The notes under the pieces are model-generated. The model saw only the letters and a list, made by a program, of their open reading frames with translations, ran no database searches and was not told the DNA's origin. A DNA stretch of 64,000 bases, taken from the NCBI RefSeq assembly GCF_003970675.1, contig NZ_CP034563.1, positions 618,501 through 682,500 of the forward strand. Reading direction: 5' to 3'. The stretch comes from Flammeovirga pectinis (GTDB taxonomy: Bacteria > Bacteroidota > Bacteroidia > Cytophagales > Flammeovirgaceae). Position numbers and translations under genes: made by a program. Positions 54,801 through 63,331 of the stretch are shown piece by piece (position 1 is the stretch's first letter; each line of letters begins with the position of its first letter).

Positions 54801-57800
54801 GATCCACAACAAGTATTAGATTTAGTAGCATTTAATTCATGTACTTCTACACCTTTACCAAGTGTTTACAAAGATGTAACATTTAAAGTAGATGCAAGTT
54901 CATTATTAGATATATCAAATGGTTTATTTATAGCAGCAACTTGGAATGCATGGACACCTGACAATTTCACACCTTTATTAGATTCAGATGAGGATGGTAT
55001 TTGGGAAGGAACAGTTTCTTTACGAGCAGATCGAACTTATGAATTTAAATATACAGTAGGTCAAGATTGGGATCTTGTTGAAGACATGACAGACACTGAT
55101 TGTAATAAAGCCGATACGAATAATAGATATATCACTTTAGATGCAACAGAAGAAGCTTTATCATTAGAAGTAGTTGCATTTAATTCGTGTACATCATCAG
55201 CCCCAACTTATGAAGTTACATTTAGTGTTGATCTATCAAATGAGACCGCTTCATCACCAGCTATAATAGTAGCATTAACAGGTGAGGATTTGGAATCAGA
55301 AACAGCCTTAACACAAAACGTAGATGATACAAATGTTTGGGAAGTAACTTTATCCTTAACGCAAGGAGAAGAGTATGAATATTTATTTGTCAACAATGAG
55401 GAACAAGAATTAGAAAGGGAGTCATGTTCAGATGGTTACTTACGTAGCATAACAGTAGAAGAATCTACAATTTTATCGACCGTTATTTATGGGGAATGTA
55501 CAACACCACCTGTAATAGTAGATGTTACCTTCCAAGTAAATATGAATGGAGAGGATTTAGTAGACGGGAAAGTATTTATTATAGAACTAAATGGTAAGTG
55601 GGAACAAGCTGATTGGGTAGAAATGCTCGATGAAGATAATGATGGAGTTTTTACAGCAATAGTTGATTTAATTGAAGGAGATCAAAATTACCGTTTCAAT
55701 AATGGTTCTGATTGGAATGATGAAAACTTATCAGGAACAACTTGCGGAAACGAAGAGAACAATAATAGAACAGTAACGATTACTTCTGATGGTTCAGAAA
55801 ATCCTACTCAAGTTTTAGATGTTGTAGCATTTAATTCGTGTACAGCGGAAATACCGACTTATGAAGTTACATTTAGTGTAAATTTAGAAGGAATTACTCC
55901 TGCAACACCAGGAATTGTAGGTGATGTTGTTGGAGAAGGTGATTGGGGAGATCAAATAGCATTGACTCAAAATGTAGACAATGAAAATATTTGGGAAACA
56001 GTAATTTCTTTAACTCGAGGACAAGAATACGAGTATCTATTTACAAATGGCGACTGGGAAGATGGCCGAGCAAATTGCTTAGAAGGCAAAAACCGTTCAA
56101 TTACCGTAAGTGGAGTAGAAGAATTAGCAACAGTAGATTACGGAAAATGTGATGTTGAACCATCTTTAGTTGATGTTACTTTTCAGGTAAACATGAATGG
56201 AGAAGATGTAGTAGATGGAAAAGTATTTATTGTTGAGTTGAATGGTAAGTGGGAACAAGCGGACTGGGTAGAAATGTTAGATGAAGATAATGATGGTATT
56301 TTTACAGCAACAGTATCTCTATTAGAAGGGAATCAAATCTTTAGATATAATAATGGTTCTAATTGGAACGATGAAGATTTATCAGAAAAGGAGTGTGGGC
56401 AAGAAGGAAGTAAAAATAGAAGTCTGACAATTATTTCAGATGGTTCAGAAAACCCTACTCAAGTTTTAGATGTTGTAGCATTTAATTCATGTGATAATAT
56501 TGTAGAGGATAAAATCTATAAAGATGTTACTTTTAAAGTAGACGCAGCTTCTTTTGATGATACTTCTGCTGGATTATATATTGCAGCATCATGGAATAAT
56601 TGGATGCCAGAAGATTTCTCACCAATGACAGATGAAGATAATGACGGTATTTGGGAAGCTACAATTAATCTGCGTGCTGGAAAAGACTATGAATTTAAAT
56701 ACACGTTAGGTAATGATTGGAATGATACTGAAGATATGCAAAATTCAGGTTGTGAAAAAGCATCAACCAATAACAGATACATTACCTTAGATAATACTTC
56801 AGAGAGTTTAGCTCTTGATGTTGTAGCTTTCAACTCATGTTCAAGCGATCAACAAATATGGAATAGCATTTTGTTTTCAGTAGATGTTCCATCTGTTGAA
56901 ATAGAAGGGACTCCTCAAGTTATAGGAAATTGGGATAAAGATAGAAACCCTACAGAATTATTAAATATAGGTAATAATGTTTATTCAAAACTTATTTATT
57001 TAAGAGCTGATAGAACATATACTTATCAATTTGCTATTGATGATGCTGTAGAAGATTTTGAAGGAGATTGTCTTGATGAAAATAATTTTAGAACAATATT
57101 GGTTCAAGATGATGAAGAATTGTCAATTGCTATTTATAACTCATGTGAAGAAAGTGAAAATAAGCCATCTGAAGAAACAGTAATGGTTACTTTCAAAGTG
57201 AATTTAACAAAAGAAAGACCCTCAGATGAGAAAGTGTATTTAGCAGGATCGTGGCCATCTATTGATTGGAACCCTGAACTTTTTCAGGAAATGTCTGATG
57301 AAAATAATGACGGTATCTGGGAAGTAACCATAGAATTATTGGCAGGGGTTAGTTATGAATACCAATTTACAATAGGTAAGAATTGGGAGAATACAGAAGA
57401 CCTATCGGGAACTGGTTGTGAAATAGAAGGGACAAAGAATAGAGGTATTACTGTTGGATCAGAAGATTTAATTTTAGATGTCGTTTGCTTTAATGAGTGT
57501 TCAACATGTGAGATAAATGTGATTTCAATCGCTGTGTCAGGAAATAATATTACTGAAAAAGGAGGGACATCTTTAATGACGGCAATAATAGTACCTCTGA
57601 ACGCATCAATAAAAGATATTGAATGGTCTATTAGCAATACAGATATTGCTACAATTGATCAAAATGGACTAGTTACAGCGAAGGGTGACGGAACAGTAGT
57701 TGTCACTGCTACTTCACTAGAGCGTGGTTCTAATGTAATTGGAACTAAAGAAATTACAGTTTCTGGTCAGGTGATTACAGCAATCGACGGAAATATGTCT

Positions 57801-58028
57801 GTAATTAGTATATATCCAAACCCTACTTCAGGAAGTGTTACAATATCATCAGAAGATAAAATAGAGACAATTTTACTTTATGATGTTAAAGGTAAACTTT
57901 ATAGAGAGGTATCTTTTGAAGGTACATTCAAAACAAAAATTGATTTATCAAACCTTAATAAAGGTGTTTATTTTATTAAACTTATGACAAGTGCAGGTGC
58001 TTCAACATCAAGATTGATTGTAAACTAA
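51894..58028 (+). CDS. Giant secreted protein of 17 CBM-like modules with BIG2 and T9SS sorting domain
   Basis: 2044 residues from the ATG at 51894. The frame opens at a GTG at 51825, but the ATG gives a proper signal peptide (MKNIFLLFICLISINTFA). Then come 17 modules of roughly 95-115 residues. Each begins like VTFSVDMSNET or VTFQVDMNDE, has a W-rich centre, an acidic D-x-D-x-DGI/V motif (DEDNDGVFTA) and an EYLFVNNGEW-like strand, and ends LxxVxFNxC. They resemble starch- or glycogen-binding-type CBM sandwiches, but I cannot assign a CAZy number. Three subtypes alternate, and two near-identical A-B-C blocks create a 999-bp DNA repeat. A BIG2-like domain (ISIAVSGNNITEKGG) and a type A sorting domain (ISIYPNPTSGSVTIS) end the chain. 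No catalytic domain is seen. Likely role: multivalent polysaccharide binding at the surface. Confidence 0.85.
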   Translation: MKNIFLLFICLISINTFATNVTFSVDVSNEETTDKNIYVTGGFAGWSLDNQMTDENADGIYEITLDISETTEFKYIIGDWETQEDMSSKGCSPNSNRVLNLEGESDLVLTTETFNECSEQTFSLVTFSVDMSAETVGDDGVFMTGLNGSWNHNDIQLSDEDNDGVYEIAIYLENGSSHTYNFINGNWEDGRENCSEGKNRQLKVYNDDIVLSTVTFGSCNDNVEVVFTVDMSNETVGEDGVFMTGLNDSWNHNEIKLYDLNGDNIWETTVLLPKNSSHTYNFINGNWEDPRADCPEGKNRSIDILEEKITQPTVEYGACDQDVITVSTTFQVNMNGEDLVDGKVFIIELNGKWEQADWVEMLDEDNDGVFTAIVDLIEGDQNYRFNNGSDWNDENLSGTTCGNEENNNRTVTIASDGSENPTQVLDVVAFNSCTSSAPTYEVTFSVDLSNETASSPAIIVALTGEDLESETALTQNADDENIWEATLSLSQGSTYDYLFVNNGEQELERSDCNDGYHRALTVNGSEELSTVTYGTCTVPRVLVDVTFQVDMNDEVLVDDKVFIVELNGQWEQENWVEMSDSDEDGIYTAVVAVLEGSQSFRYNNGTDWNDEDLTGKECASGDTRNRVLTVISDGSEDPQQVLDLVAFNSCTSTPLPSVYKDVTFKVDASSLLDISNGLFIAATWNAWSPENFTPLLDSDEDGIWEGTVSLRADRTYEFKYTVGQDWDLVEDMTATDCNKGDTNNRYITLDATEEALSLEVVAFNSCTSSAPTYEVTFSVDLSNETASSPAIIVALTGEDLESETSLTQNADDENIWEATLSLTQGEEYEYLFVNNGEQELERSDCNDGYHRALTVNGSEELSTVTYGTCTVPRVLVDVTFQVDMNDEVLVDDKVFIVELNGQWEQENWVEMSDSDEDGIYTAVVAVLEGSQSFRYNNGTDWNDEDLTGKECASGDTRNRVLTVISDGSEDPQQVLDLVAFNSCTSTPLPSVYKDVTFKVDASSLLDISNGLFIAATWNAWTPDNFTPLLDSDEDGIWEGTVSLRADRTYEFKYTVGQDWDLVEDMTDTDCNKADTNNRYITLDATEEALSLEVVAFNSCTSSAPTYEVTFSVDLSNETASSPAIIVALTGEDLESETALTQNVDDTNVWEVTLSLTQGEEYEYLFVNNEEQELERESCSDGYLRSITVEESTILSTVIYGECTTPPVIVDVTFQVNMNGEDLVDGKVFIIELNGKWEQADWVEMLDEDNDGVFTAIVDLIEGDQNYRFNNGSDWNDENLSGTTCGNEENNNRTVTITSDGSENPTQVLDVVAFNSCTAEIPTYEVTFSVNLEGITPATPGIVGDVVGEGDWGDQIALTQNVDNENIWETVISLTRGQEYEYLFTNGDWEDGRANCLEGKNRSITVSGVEELATVDYGKCDVEPSLVDVTFQVNMNGEDVVDGKVFIVELNGKWEQADWVEMLDEDNDGIFTATVSLLEGNQIFRYNNGSNWNDEDLSEKECGQEGSKNRSLTIISDGSENPTQVLDVVAFNSCDNIVEDKIYKDVTFKVDAASFDDTSAGLYIAASWNNWMPEDFSPMTDEDNDGIWEATINLRAGKDYEFKYTLGNDWNDTEDMQNSGCEKASTNNRYITLDNTSESLALDVVAFNSCSSDQQIWNSILFSVDVPSVEIEGTPQVIGNWDKDRNPTELLNIGNNVYSKLIYLRADRTYTYQFAIDDAVEDFEGDCLDENNFRTILVQDDEELSIAIYNSCEESENKPSEETVMVTFKVNLTKERPSDEKVYLAGSWPSIDWNPELFQEMSDENNDGIWEVTIELLAGVSYEYQFTIGKNWENTEDLSGTGCEIEGTKNRGITVGSEDLILDVVCFNECSTCEINVISIAVSGNNITEKGGTSLMTAIIVPLNASIKDIEWSISNTDIATIDQNGLVTAKGDGTVVVTATSLERGSNVIGTKEITVSGQVITAIDGNMSVISIYPNPTSGSVTISSEDKIETILLYDVKGKLYREVSFEGTFKTKIDLSNLNKGVYFIKLMTSAGASTSRLIVN
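53201..55395 (+). repeat. 999-bp tandem repeat inside the CBM-like giant gene
   Basis: The sequence starting AGCCCCAACTTATGAAG occurs at 53201, 54200 and 55199, exactly 999 bases apart. Units 53201-54199 and 54200-55198 are nearly identical; the third copy stays close only to about 55395. Each unit encodes 333 residues, three CBM-like modules of different subtype. The identity at synonymous sites points to recent duplication or gene conversion. Short-read assembly could collapse or expand this block. Confidence 0.92.
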
Positions 58029-58100
58029 CAACTACAAATAGACAATTATAGCTCAGTGAAATTATAAAATTAATTTTTTATCTTCACTTCATCATTTTAA

Positions 58101-58131
58101 ATCCTACAACTTATTGTTGTAGGATTTTTTT
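58101..58131. terminator. Bidirectional rho-independent terminator
   Basis: ATCCTACAAC and GTTGTAGGAT form a perfect 10-bp stem with loop TTATT, followed by T residues on the plus strand. It ends the CBM-like giant gene and also lies just past the stop of the small minus-strand frame at 58139. Confidence 0.9.
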
Positions 58132-58138
58132 CTATGAA

Positions 58139-58279
58139 TTAATTTTTTTCTAATTCCCAAATAATCATTTGTTCTTTTAACCATCTAGATGCCTTGAACC
58201 ATTTCTTTTTCTTCACATCGTTTTTAATGATTTTTTTGAAAGCTTCATCACGTAAATCTTGTATTGGTGTAGTGTTCAT
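58139..58279 (-). CDS. Possible 46-residue small basic protein
   Basis: A minus-strand frame runs from the ATG at 58279 to the TAA at 58139. The product begins MNTTPIQDLRDEAFKKIIKN, has a Lys-rich run KKKKWFK and ends MIIWELEKN. It is probably one or two amphipathic helices with three Trp. The perfect hairpin at 58101-58131 stands 8 bases past its stop, which supports transcription. No family is recognised, and a short frame in AT-rich DNA could be chance. Confidence 0.5.
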   Translation of the reverse strand: MNTTPIQDLRDEAFKKIIKNDVKKKKWFKASRWLKEQMIIWELEKN

Positions 58280-59044
58280 AATATAGAATTGATTTTTTTA
58301 GCTGATTATATGTATAATGAAAAATTTAATTGATAAGTTTTATCTATTTCTTATTGTTACTTATTTTAATAATCGAAAATAGTATTATTTAAAGATCAAT
58401 TTAAATAGCGAAAATATTTATGTTTTTATTGAGGTACAATAAAAATTAAAATAACGGCACCTTATTTAATATATGATTATGAGAGGAATCTCTCAAATAA
58501 AAAACCTTTAATTGTACAACAATTAAAGCAAATAACGTTTTCAGAATTGTAAAATAGAATACCTATGTATAGTATAAATACAGCTCTTTAGAAGAAGAAC
58601 TAATTCTTTATAGTATTCTTTAATTACAAAAACACAATGTATTATAACAATGTACACTACTGGTTAGATTTATTAATTAAGTAGAAATTTGATGGTATTT
58701 TTAAATTGATTTTTTAATTGTTTTAATCTTGAATACGATATTAATAGATTCTTTTTTTTGTTGCTGAATTAGTTTACAATCATTAAAAGAGTGATTGTAC
58801 TATTTATGAATATTTAAATAATTAGTTTTTATATTTTAGTGAAATTATGATATGTATTTGAATTGAACTTAGAAAAACACAATCCCTAAAACACTTAATT
58901 GTTGAATAGTAAAACAAAAATCATTAATTTTACGCAGTGTTGGGTCTTTACTCAAAAATGAATTTTACCTTAAATTATACCTTTTGATAGGTTTAGTTCT
59001 CTATACCAAATAATTAAATTACTATCTATAACTAATATTACTAG
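58280..59044. other. Long AT-rich intergenic region upstream of the GH50 gene
   Basis: About 765 bases without a frame I would call on either strand. It contains many homopolymer A/T runs and no convincing RNA fold, palindrome longer than a few bases, or match to the Bacteroidota TTG/TAnnTTTG promoter at proper spacing. The promoter of the GH50 gene must lie here. Confidence 0.6.
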
Positions 59045-61150
59045 ATGAAAAACTGTTACTTCACGCTACTTTTGCTGTTTACAGCCTTAGTAAGTAATGC
59101 TCAAGCGGATCAAATTTTTGACTTATATGATTTCACTAAAAGAGCTGATGCAAAACAAATAACTATTTCTGGAGATGCAACAAGTGAAATAAAATCTTCT
59201 GGTTACCAAATTACTACAGCCAAGGATGGTAGTAGTGTAATGAAAGTTACTGGAGATTGGGATCTGCACGAATGGTTATACATAGCAATTATCTTAGAAA
59301 ATAAAACAGAAGAGATTGTTCGCTTTGAACCAATAATTAAAGGAGAGTTGACGTCTGATTTCAAAGCTCCACTACCTTTAAAAAATATAGGATGGTTAAA
59401 CCCTGGAGAAACGAGAGTTTTTGATTGTATTTTACAACCAGATGTTTCAACAAGAACAACCACATACGCAGATATGAATGCAAACTTTCCTGAGATGCAA
59501 GGAATGCCTGCAGGTGTGTCGTTTACAAACTCATTTGATCTAGCTCATACTAAATCAATCGAGATTTATTTCCCAGTTGCTGATTTTGAAAGAGTGGTAA
59601 CGGTAAAAGCAATCGAATTATATAAGCATGCTTTTCCTGAAAACTTCGAAAAGAACCACATGACTTTCTTTCCATTTATAGATGAATATGGTCAGTATAA
59701 ATACGATACTTGGAACGGGAAGATTAAAAACGACAAACAATTAGAAGAAGATATTAAAACTGAAGATGAAGACCTTGCTAAACACAAAGGTTCTGAGGAA
59801 TGGACAAAATATGGAGGATATAAATTAGGGCCTAAATTAAAAGTAACGGGTCATTTTTATACAACTAAAGTACAAGATAAATGGTGGTTAGTAGACCCTG
59901 AAGGTTTCTTATTTTGGTCTAATGGTGTTAATGGAGCAGCAGATTTATCTGTGAATTCTCAAACATCTGATAAAGATCTTTACTTCGAATACTTACCTAT
60001 GCACACAGATTCTACTTTTGGAGAATTTTGGGATGGCTCTAATTATAACTTTGGTCATGCCAATATTAAAAGAAAATATGGTGAGTATAATCCTCAAAAA
60101 TATGCAAATCGTTCAATGGATAGAATGAAAAGCTGGGGTTTAAATACAATGGGTGCTTGGTCTTATGATGAAGCATATAATTTACTTGAAGATAAAAAAA
60201 CACCATATACTGTTGCCGTTATTTCTGAAGCACCTGAATTGGTAGCTGGTTTTCCTGATATATATAATCACCATTGGGAAAAGAATTTACATAAAGAAAT
60301 CAAGCATAGAAGTCATAAAATAAAGAAAGATCCTTTCTTTATCGGTTGGTTTGTAGACGATGAACTAAAATGGCATACTCCAGAAAAACTAGTGACGTTA
60401 ATTCTACAAAATGATAGTCATTCACACGGTAAAAAGCATTATTTGCAACACTTACAAAAAGCGGGTGAAGATGTTATTTCTTTTAATAAGGTAACTGGTA
60501 AATCTTTTAACTCTTGGAAAGAAGTAATGTCCTCTCGAGAGGAGTTAAATCTTTCAGGATATAGTGAGCTAAATAATAAATTTTATGCTATTACAGCTCA
60601 TAAATATTTCAAGACAGTAAAAAAGTATATTACAGAGTTAGCACCAGAATCATTATACCTTGGTTGCCGTTGGAATGTGCAATCAGAACATAGACATAAT
60701 TTGAATGTAAGTATTGGAGCAAAATATATCGACATTTTATCTTTTAATCAATTTGATGATGAGATTTATCCAAATACATTTCCAACACTTGCAGGTATTG
60801 ATAAACCTTATATCATTTCTGAATTTAATTTTGGATCATTAGACTCTGGTAAATTCTCTCCAGGTTTATCTGCTTCTTCTGATCAAAGAAATAGAGGAGA
60901 AAAATATAAAAACTACGTTGAAAGTGCCATGCGAGATAATAATTGCGTTGGAGCTCACTGGTTTATGTGGGGTAATGCAGCAACAACTGGTACCTCTAAA
61001 TTAGGAGAAAACGCAAATTGCGGAATTCTTACAGAGACAGATCAGCCGTATTACAAACTGATAGATTATATGAGAGATGTTAATTATTCAATGTATCAAT
61101 ATAGATATTCGAATAAGGAGCAAAATAAAACGAAGCAGGAATTAAAATAA
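59045..61150 (+). CDS. GH50-family beta-agarase
   Basis: 701 residues. Signal peptide about 1-20 (LVSNAQ). A beta-rich N-terminal CBM-like domain (about 25-195) precedes the catalytic (beta/alpha)8 domain. GH50 signatures are KWWLVDPEGFLFWSNGVNG, MDRMKSWGLNTMGAWSYDEA, FFIGWFVDDELKWH with the acid/base Glu440, and PYIISEFNFGSLD with the nucleophile Glu593. The late AHWFMWGNAATTG strand fits too. GH50 enzymes cut beta-1,4 bonds of agarose, often in exo mode to neoagarobiose. No sorting domain is visible at the C-terminus (ends EQNKTKQELK), so unlike its neighbours it is probably periplasmic. It stands alone with its own terminator. Confidence 0.92.
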   Translation: MKNCYFTLLLLFTALVSNAQADQIFDLYDFTKRADAKQITISGDATSEIKSSGYQITTAKDGSSVMKVTGDWDLHEWLYIAIILENKTEEIVRFEPIIKGELTSDFKAPLPLKNIGWLNPGETRVFDCILQPDVSTRTTTYADMNANFPEMQGMPAGVSFTNSFDLAHTKSIEIYFPVADFERVVTVKAIELYKHAFPENFEKNHMTFFPFIDEYGQYKYDTWNGKIKNDKQLEEDIKTEDEDLAKHKGSEEWTKYGGYKLGPKLKVTGHFYTTKVQDKWWLVDPEGFLFWSNGVNGAADLSVNSQTSDKDLYFEYLPMHTDSTFGEFWDGSNYNFGHANIKRKYGEYNPQKYANRSMDRMKSWGLNTMGAWSYDEAYNLLEDKKTPYTVAVISEAPELVAGFPDIYNHHWEKNLHKEIKHRSHKIKKDPFFIGWFVDDELKWHTPEKLVTLILQNDSHSHGKKHYLQHLQKAGEDVISFNKVTGKSFNSWKEVMSSREELNLSGYSELNNKFYAITAHKYFKTVKKYITELAPESLYLGCRWNVQSEHRHNLNVSIGAKYIDILSFNQFDDEIYPNTFPTLAGIDKPYIISEFNFGSLDSGKFSPGLSASSDQRNRGEKYKNYVESAMRDNNCVGAHWFMWGNAATTGTSKLGENANCGILTETDQPYYKLIDYMRDVNYSMYQYRYSNKEQNKTKQELK

Positions 61151-61165
61151 CCTTGCTCTGTAAAT

Positions 61166-61201
61166 AAAAAGGCTTCTCAATTTAATTGAGAAGCCTTTTT
61201 T
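61166..61201. terminator. Bidirectional rho-independent terminator
   Basis: AAAAAGGCTTCTCAA and TTGAGAAGCCTTTTT form a 15-bp perfect stem around TTTAA. It serves the GH50 gene and the convergent ribbon-helix-helix gene. Confidence 0.92.
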
Positions 61202-61233
61202 AATGATATTTTTTTACGATTGATAATATCAAC

Positions 61234-61668
61234 TTATTTTTTCATATCATTTTCTATCAAATTTCTGATATAATCAGATACTTTGATGCCATTTTGTTTC
61301 GCCTGACTCTCTAAAGCAGAATATTCTTCTTTAGACATACGGAAAGTAACAATTTTATTTGAACCCCCAGTTTTTCTAGGTTTCCTTCCTCTATGTTGAA
61401 TTGCTATACGATATTCTTCTAAAAAATCATGAGTTGATAAAGCATAAGGTTTAACACCATCAACGTAAATCATAGATGAGTCTTCGTCGCCCTTCCAAGC
61501 TGCTTTTCTATTGGAAGTATAACTTTGATAAAAAGCTTTTCTAGTTTCAAAACTTTTTGTCTCATTTACAGGTAGCTTTTTCATGAAATCTTTTAAAGAG
61601 ATTTTTATATCAGCTGCCATTTTTTTTACTTCCTCAAAAGGCTTTTTATAGTATATGTATTTTGCCAT
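61234..61668 (-). CDS. Protein with C-terminal ribbon-helix-helix-like domain
   Basis: 144 residues, basic. The first 95 residues are mostly helical and unassigned (KKPFEEVKKMAADIKISLKD). After the basic hinge HRGRKPRKTGGSNK comes a ribbon-helix-helix pattern (IVTFRMSKEEYSALESQAKQ, then IKVSDYIRNLIENDM), as in CopG or MobC/NikA-type proteins. It may be a DNA-binding regulator or a relic of a mobilisation or antitoxin system. No toxin, relaxase or oriT is visible nearby. It is a single gene convergent with GH50 and divergent from exonuclease I. Confidence 0.75.
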   Translation of the reverse strand: MAKYIYYKKPFEEVKKMAADIKISLKDFMKKLPVNETKSFETRKAFYQSYTSNRKAAWKGDEDSSMIYVDGVKPYALSTHDFLEEYRIAIQHRGRKPRKTGGSNKIVTFRMSKEEYSALESQAKQNGIKVSDYIRNLIENDMKK

Positions 61669-61855
61669 AAAGAGATATATTCGTAATACGTTATATTCAA
61701 TTTAGCTAAATAATTAATAATTATCCAATTTTATTACCGATTTCAATTCAAGAAATACAAAAATGTTTTATAAAACCATAACTCATCTTTAAATAGTTTA
61801 TATTTTGTATTCATTTTATTAGTTTCGTGTATAACTAAATCTATAGAATACCGAC

Positions 61856-63325
61856 ATGAATTCATCATCTTTCTTTTTTTACGACTACGAGACTTTTGGT
61901 ACAGACCCACGGAAAGACAAAATTGTCCAATTTGCAGGTATTAGAACAGATATGGATTTAAATCAAATAGGAGAGGAAATTACATTGTATTGTAAACCTT
62001 CAAAAGATTTTTTACCAAATCCAGACGCATGTCTTATAACTGGAATAACACCTCAAATTGCAGATTCACAACCTGATTCTTTAAGAGAATTTGAATTCAT
62101 GGCAATAATTAAAAATCAATTAGGAGAAAGAGGAACATGTCACGTAGGCTATAATAATATAAAATTCGATGATGAATTTTCTAGATATGGATTTTATAAG
62201 AATTTTATAGATCCTTATTCTCACGAATGGGCAGATAACAACTCAAGGGCAGATGTTTTAGATATTATTAGAATGACGTATGCATTAAGACCTGAGGGTA
62301 TTAATTGGCCTACAGATGAGGATGGAAAAGTGAGTATGAAATTAGAAAAACTATCAGTAGCTAATGGAGTGACTCATGAAAATGCTCATGATGCACTTGC
62401 AGATGTAAGAGCAACAATTGAAGTTTTTCGATTAATAAAGAATAATCAACCAAAATTATTTCAATATGCACTTAGTTTAAGTAATAAGCATAATGTAAAA
62501 AAAATATTAACTGATCATTTAAATAAGCAAGAACCTATCTTAGCAATATCCGCTTATGTACCAATTGTTAATGGACACCTTGCTTTTATGGTGCCAATTG
62601 TTTTTGACGATAATAATAAAAATGCTGTTATAGCGTATGATGTAAGAATTGACCCAAGTTGTTTGGCTATTCTATCAGCAGAAGAGTTGAAAGAGCTTTT
62701 ATATAAACCTAAAGGTGAAATGGAAGAGAATGAGATTAGGCCAGGTTTGTCTCAATTATACATCAATAAGGCAAGTATGTATGTTACGCCTAAAACATTA
62801 ACAGATCAACGTGCAAAAGAATTGAGTATTGATAAAGAACTGATTGCAGAAAATACAATTAAATTAAAGGAAATTTTAAAGGATAAATCAATCTTAACTA
62901 AGTTAAAAGAAGTTTACGAACCAAATTTTGAAAGGAGCACAGATGTTGATGCAATGCTTTATGATGGTTTTATGCCTAGACAAGATGAATCATTAAGAAA
63001 TAGATTGTCTACTTTTAAAGTAGAACAGTTAGAGCTTATGAATCTCAATATTTTTAACTTCTTAGATCAAAGGTTAAGAGAACTATTACTGAGGTATAAA
63101 GGCAGGAATTTTTATAATGAATTAAATAATGATGACCTTGTAGAATTTAAATCTTTCTGCAGAGCAAAAGTATTTGACGGTATAGGAGGGGGAGTTAAAT
63201 TTGATGATTACATAAAAGATTTAGACAATAGACTAGCAATAAATGATCTTAAAGAAGATGATAAAAGAGTATTGTCATCGTTGAAAATCTATGCAAATTC
63301 GTTAGCAAAGGAATTAAGAAAATAA
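61856..63325 (+). CDS. sbcB: Exodeoxyribonuclease I
   Basis: 489 residues, the expected length for ExoI. The DEDDh nuclease residues are present: Asp10 and Glu12 in FYDYETFGTDPRKDKIVQFA, Asp105 in NIKFDDEF, His178 and Asp183 in ENAHDALADVRA. NPDACLITGITPQ, LRPEGINWP and the C-terminal helical half (RYKGRNFYNEL) also match the family. The enzyme degrades single-stranded DNA 3' to 5' in recombination and repair. It begins 187 bases upstream-divergent from the ribbon-helix-helix gene and is followed 6 bases later by a secreted-protein gene. Confidence 0.93.
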   Translation: MNSSSFFFYDYETFGTDPRKDKIVQFAGIRTDMDLNQIGEEITLYCKPSKDFLPNPDACLITGITPQIADSQPDSLREFEFMAIIKNQLGERGTCHVGYNNIKFDDEFSRYGFYKNFIDPYSHEWADNNSRADVLDIIRMTYALRPEGINWPTDEDGKVSMKLEKLSVANGVTHENAHDALADVRATIEVFRLIKNNQPKLFQYALSLSNKHNVKKILTDHLNKQEPILAISAYVPIVNGHLAFMVPIVFDDNNKNAVIAYDVRIDPSCLAILSAEELKELLYKPKGEMEENEIRPGLSQLYINKASMYVTPKTLTDQRAKELSIDKELIAENTIKLKEILKDKSILTKLKEVYEPNFERSTDVDAMLYDGFMPRQDESLRNRLSTFKVEQLELMNLNIFNFLDQRLRELLLRYKGRNFYNELNNDDLVEFKSFCRAKVFDGIGGGVKFDDYIKDLDNRLAINDLKEDDKRVLSSLKIYANSLAKELRK

Positions 63326-63331
63326 GTTAAG

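Noticed and set aside
53201..55395. A CRISPR-like or satellite array
   Set aside because: The repeats are long, in frame and encode protein modules; there are no short repeats with unique spacers.
54209..55396. Two near-identical minus-strand 62-residue frames
   Set aside because: They are antisense copies created by the 999-bp repeat and not independent genes.
61234..61668. Antitoxin of a toxin-antitoxin pair, or mobilisation protein of an integrated element
   Set aside because: The ribbon-helix-helix pattern fits, but there is no toxin, relaxase, integrase or repeat boundary in reach.
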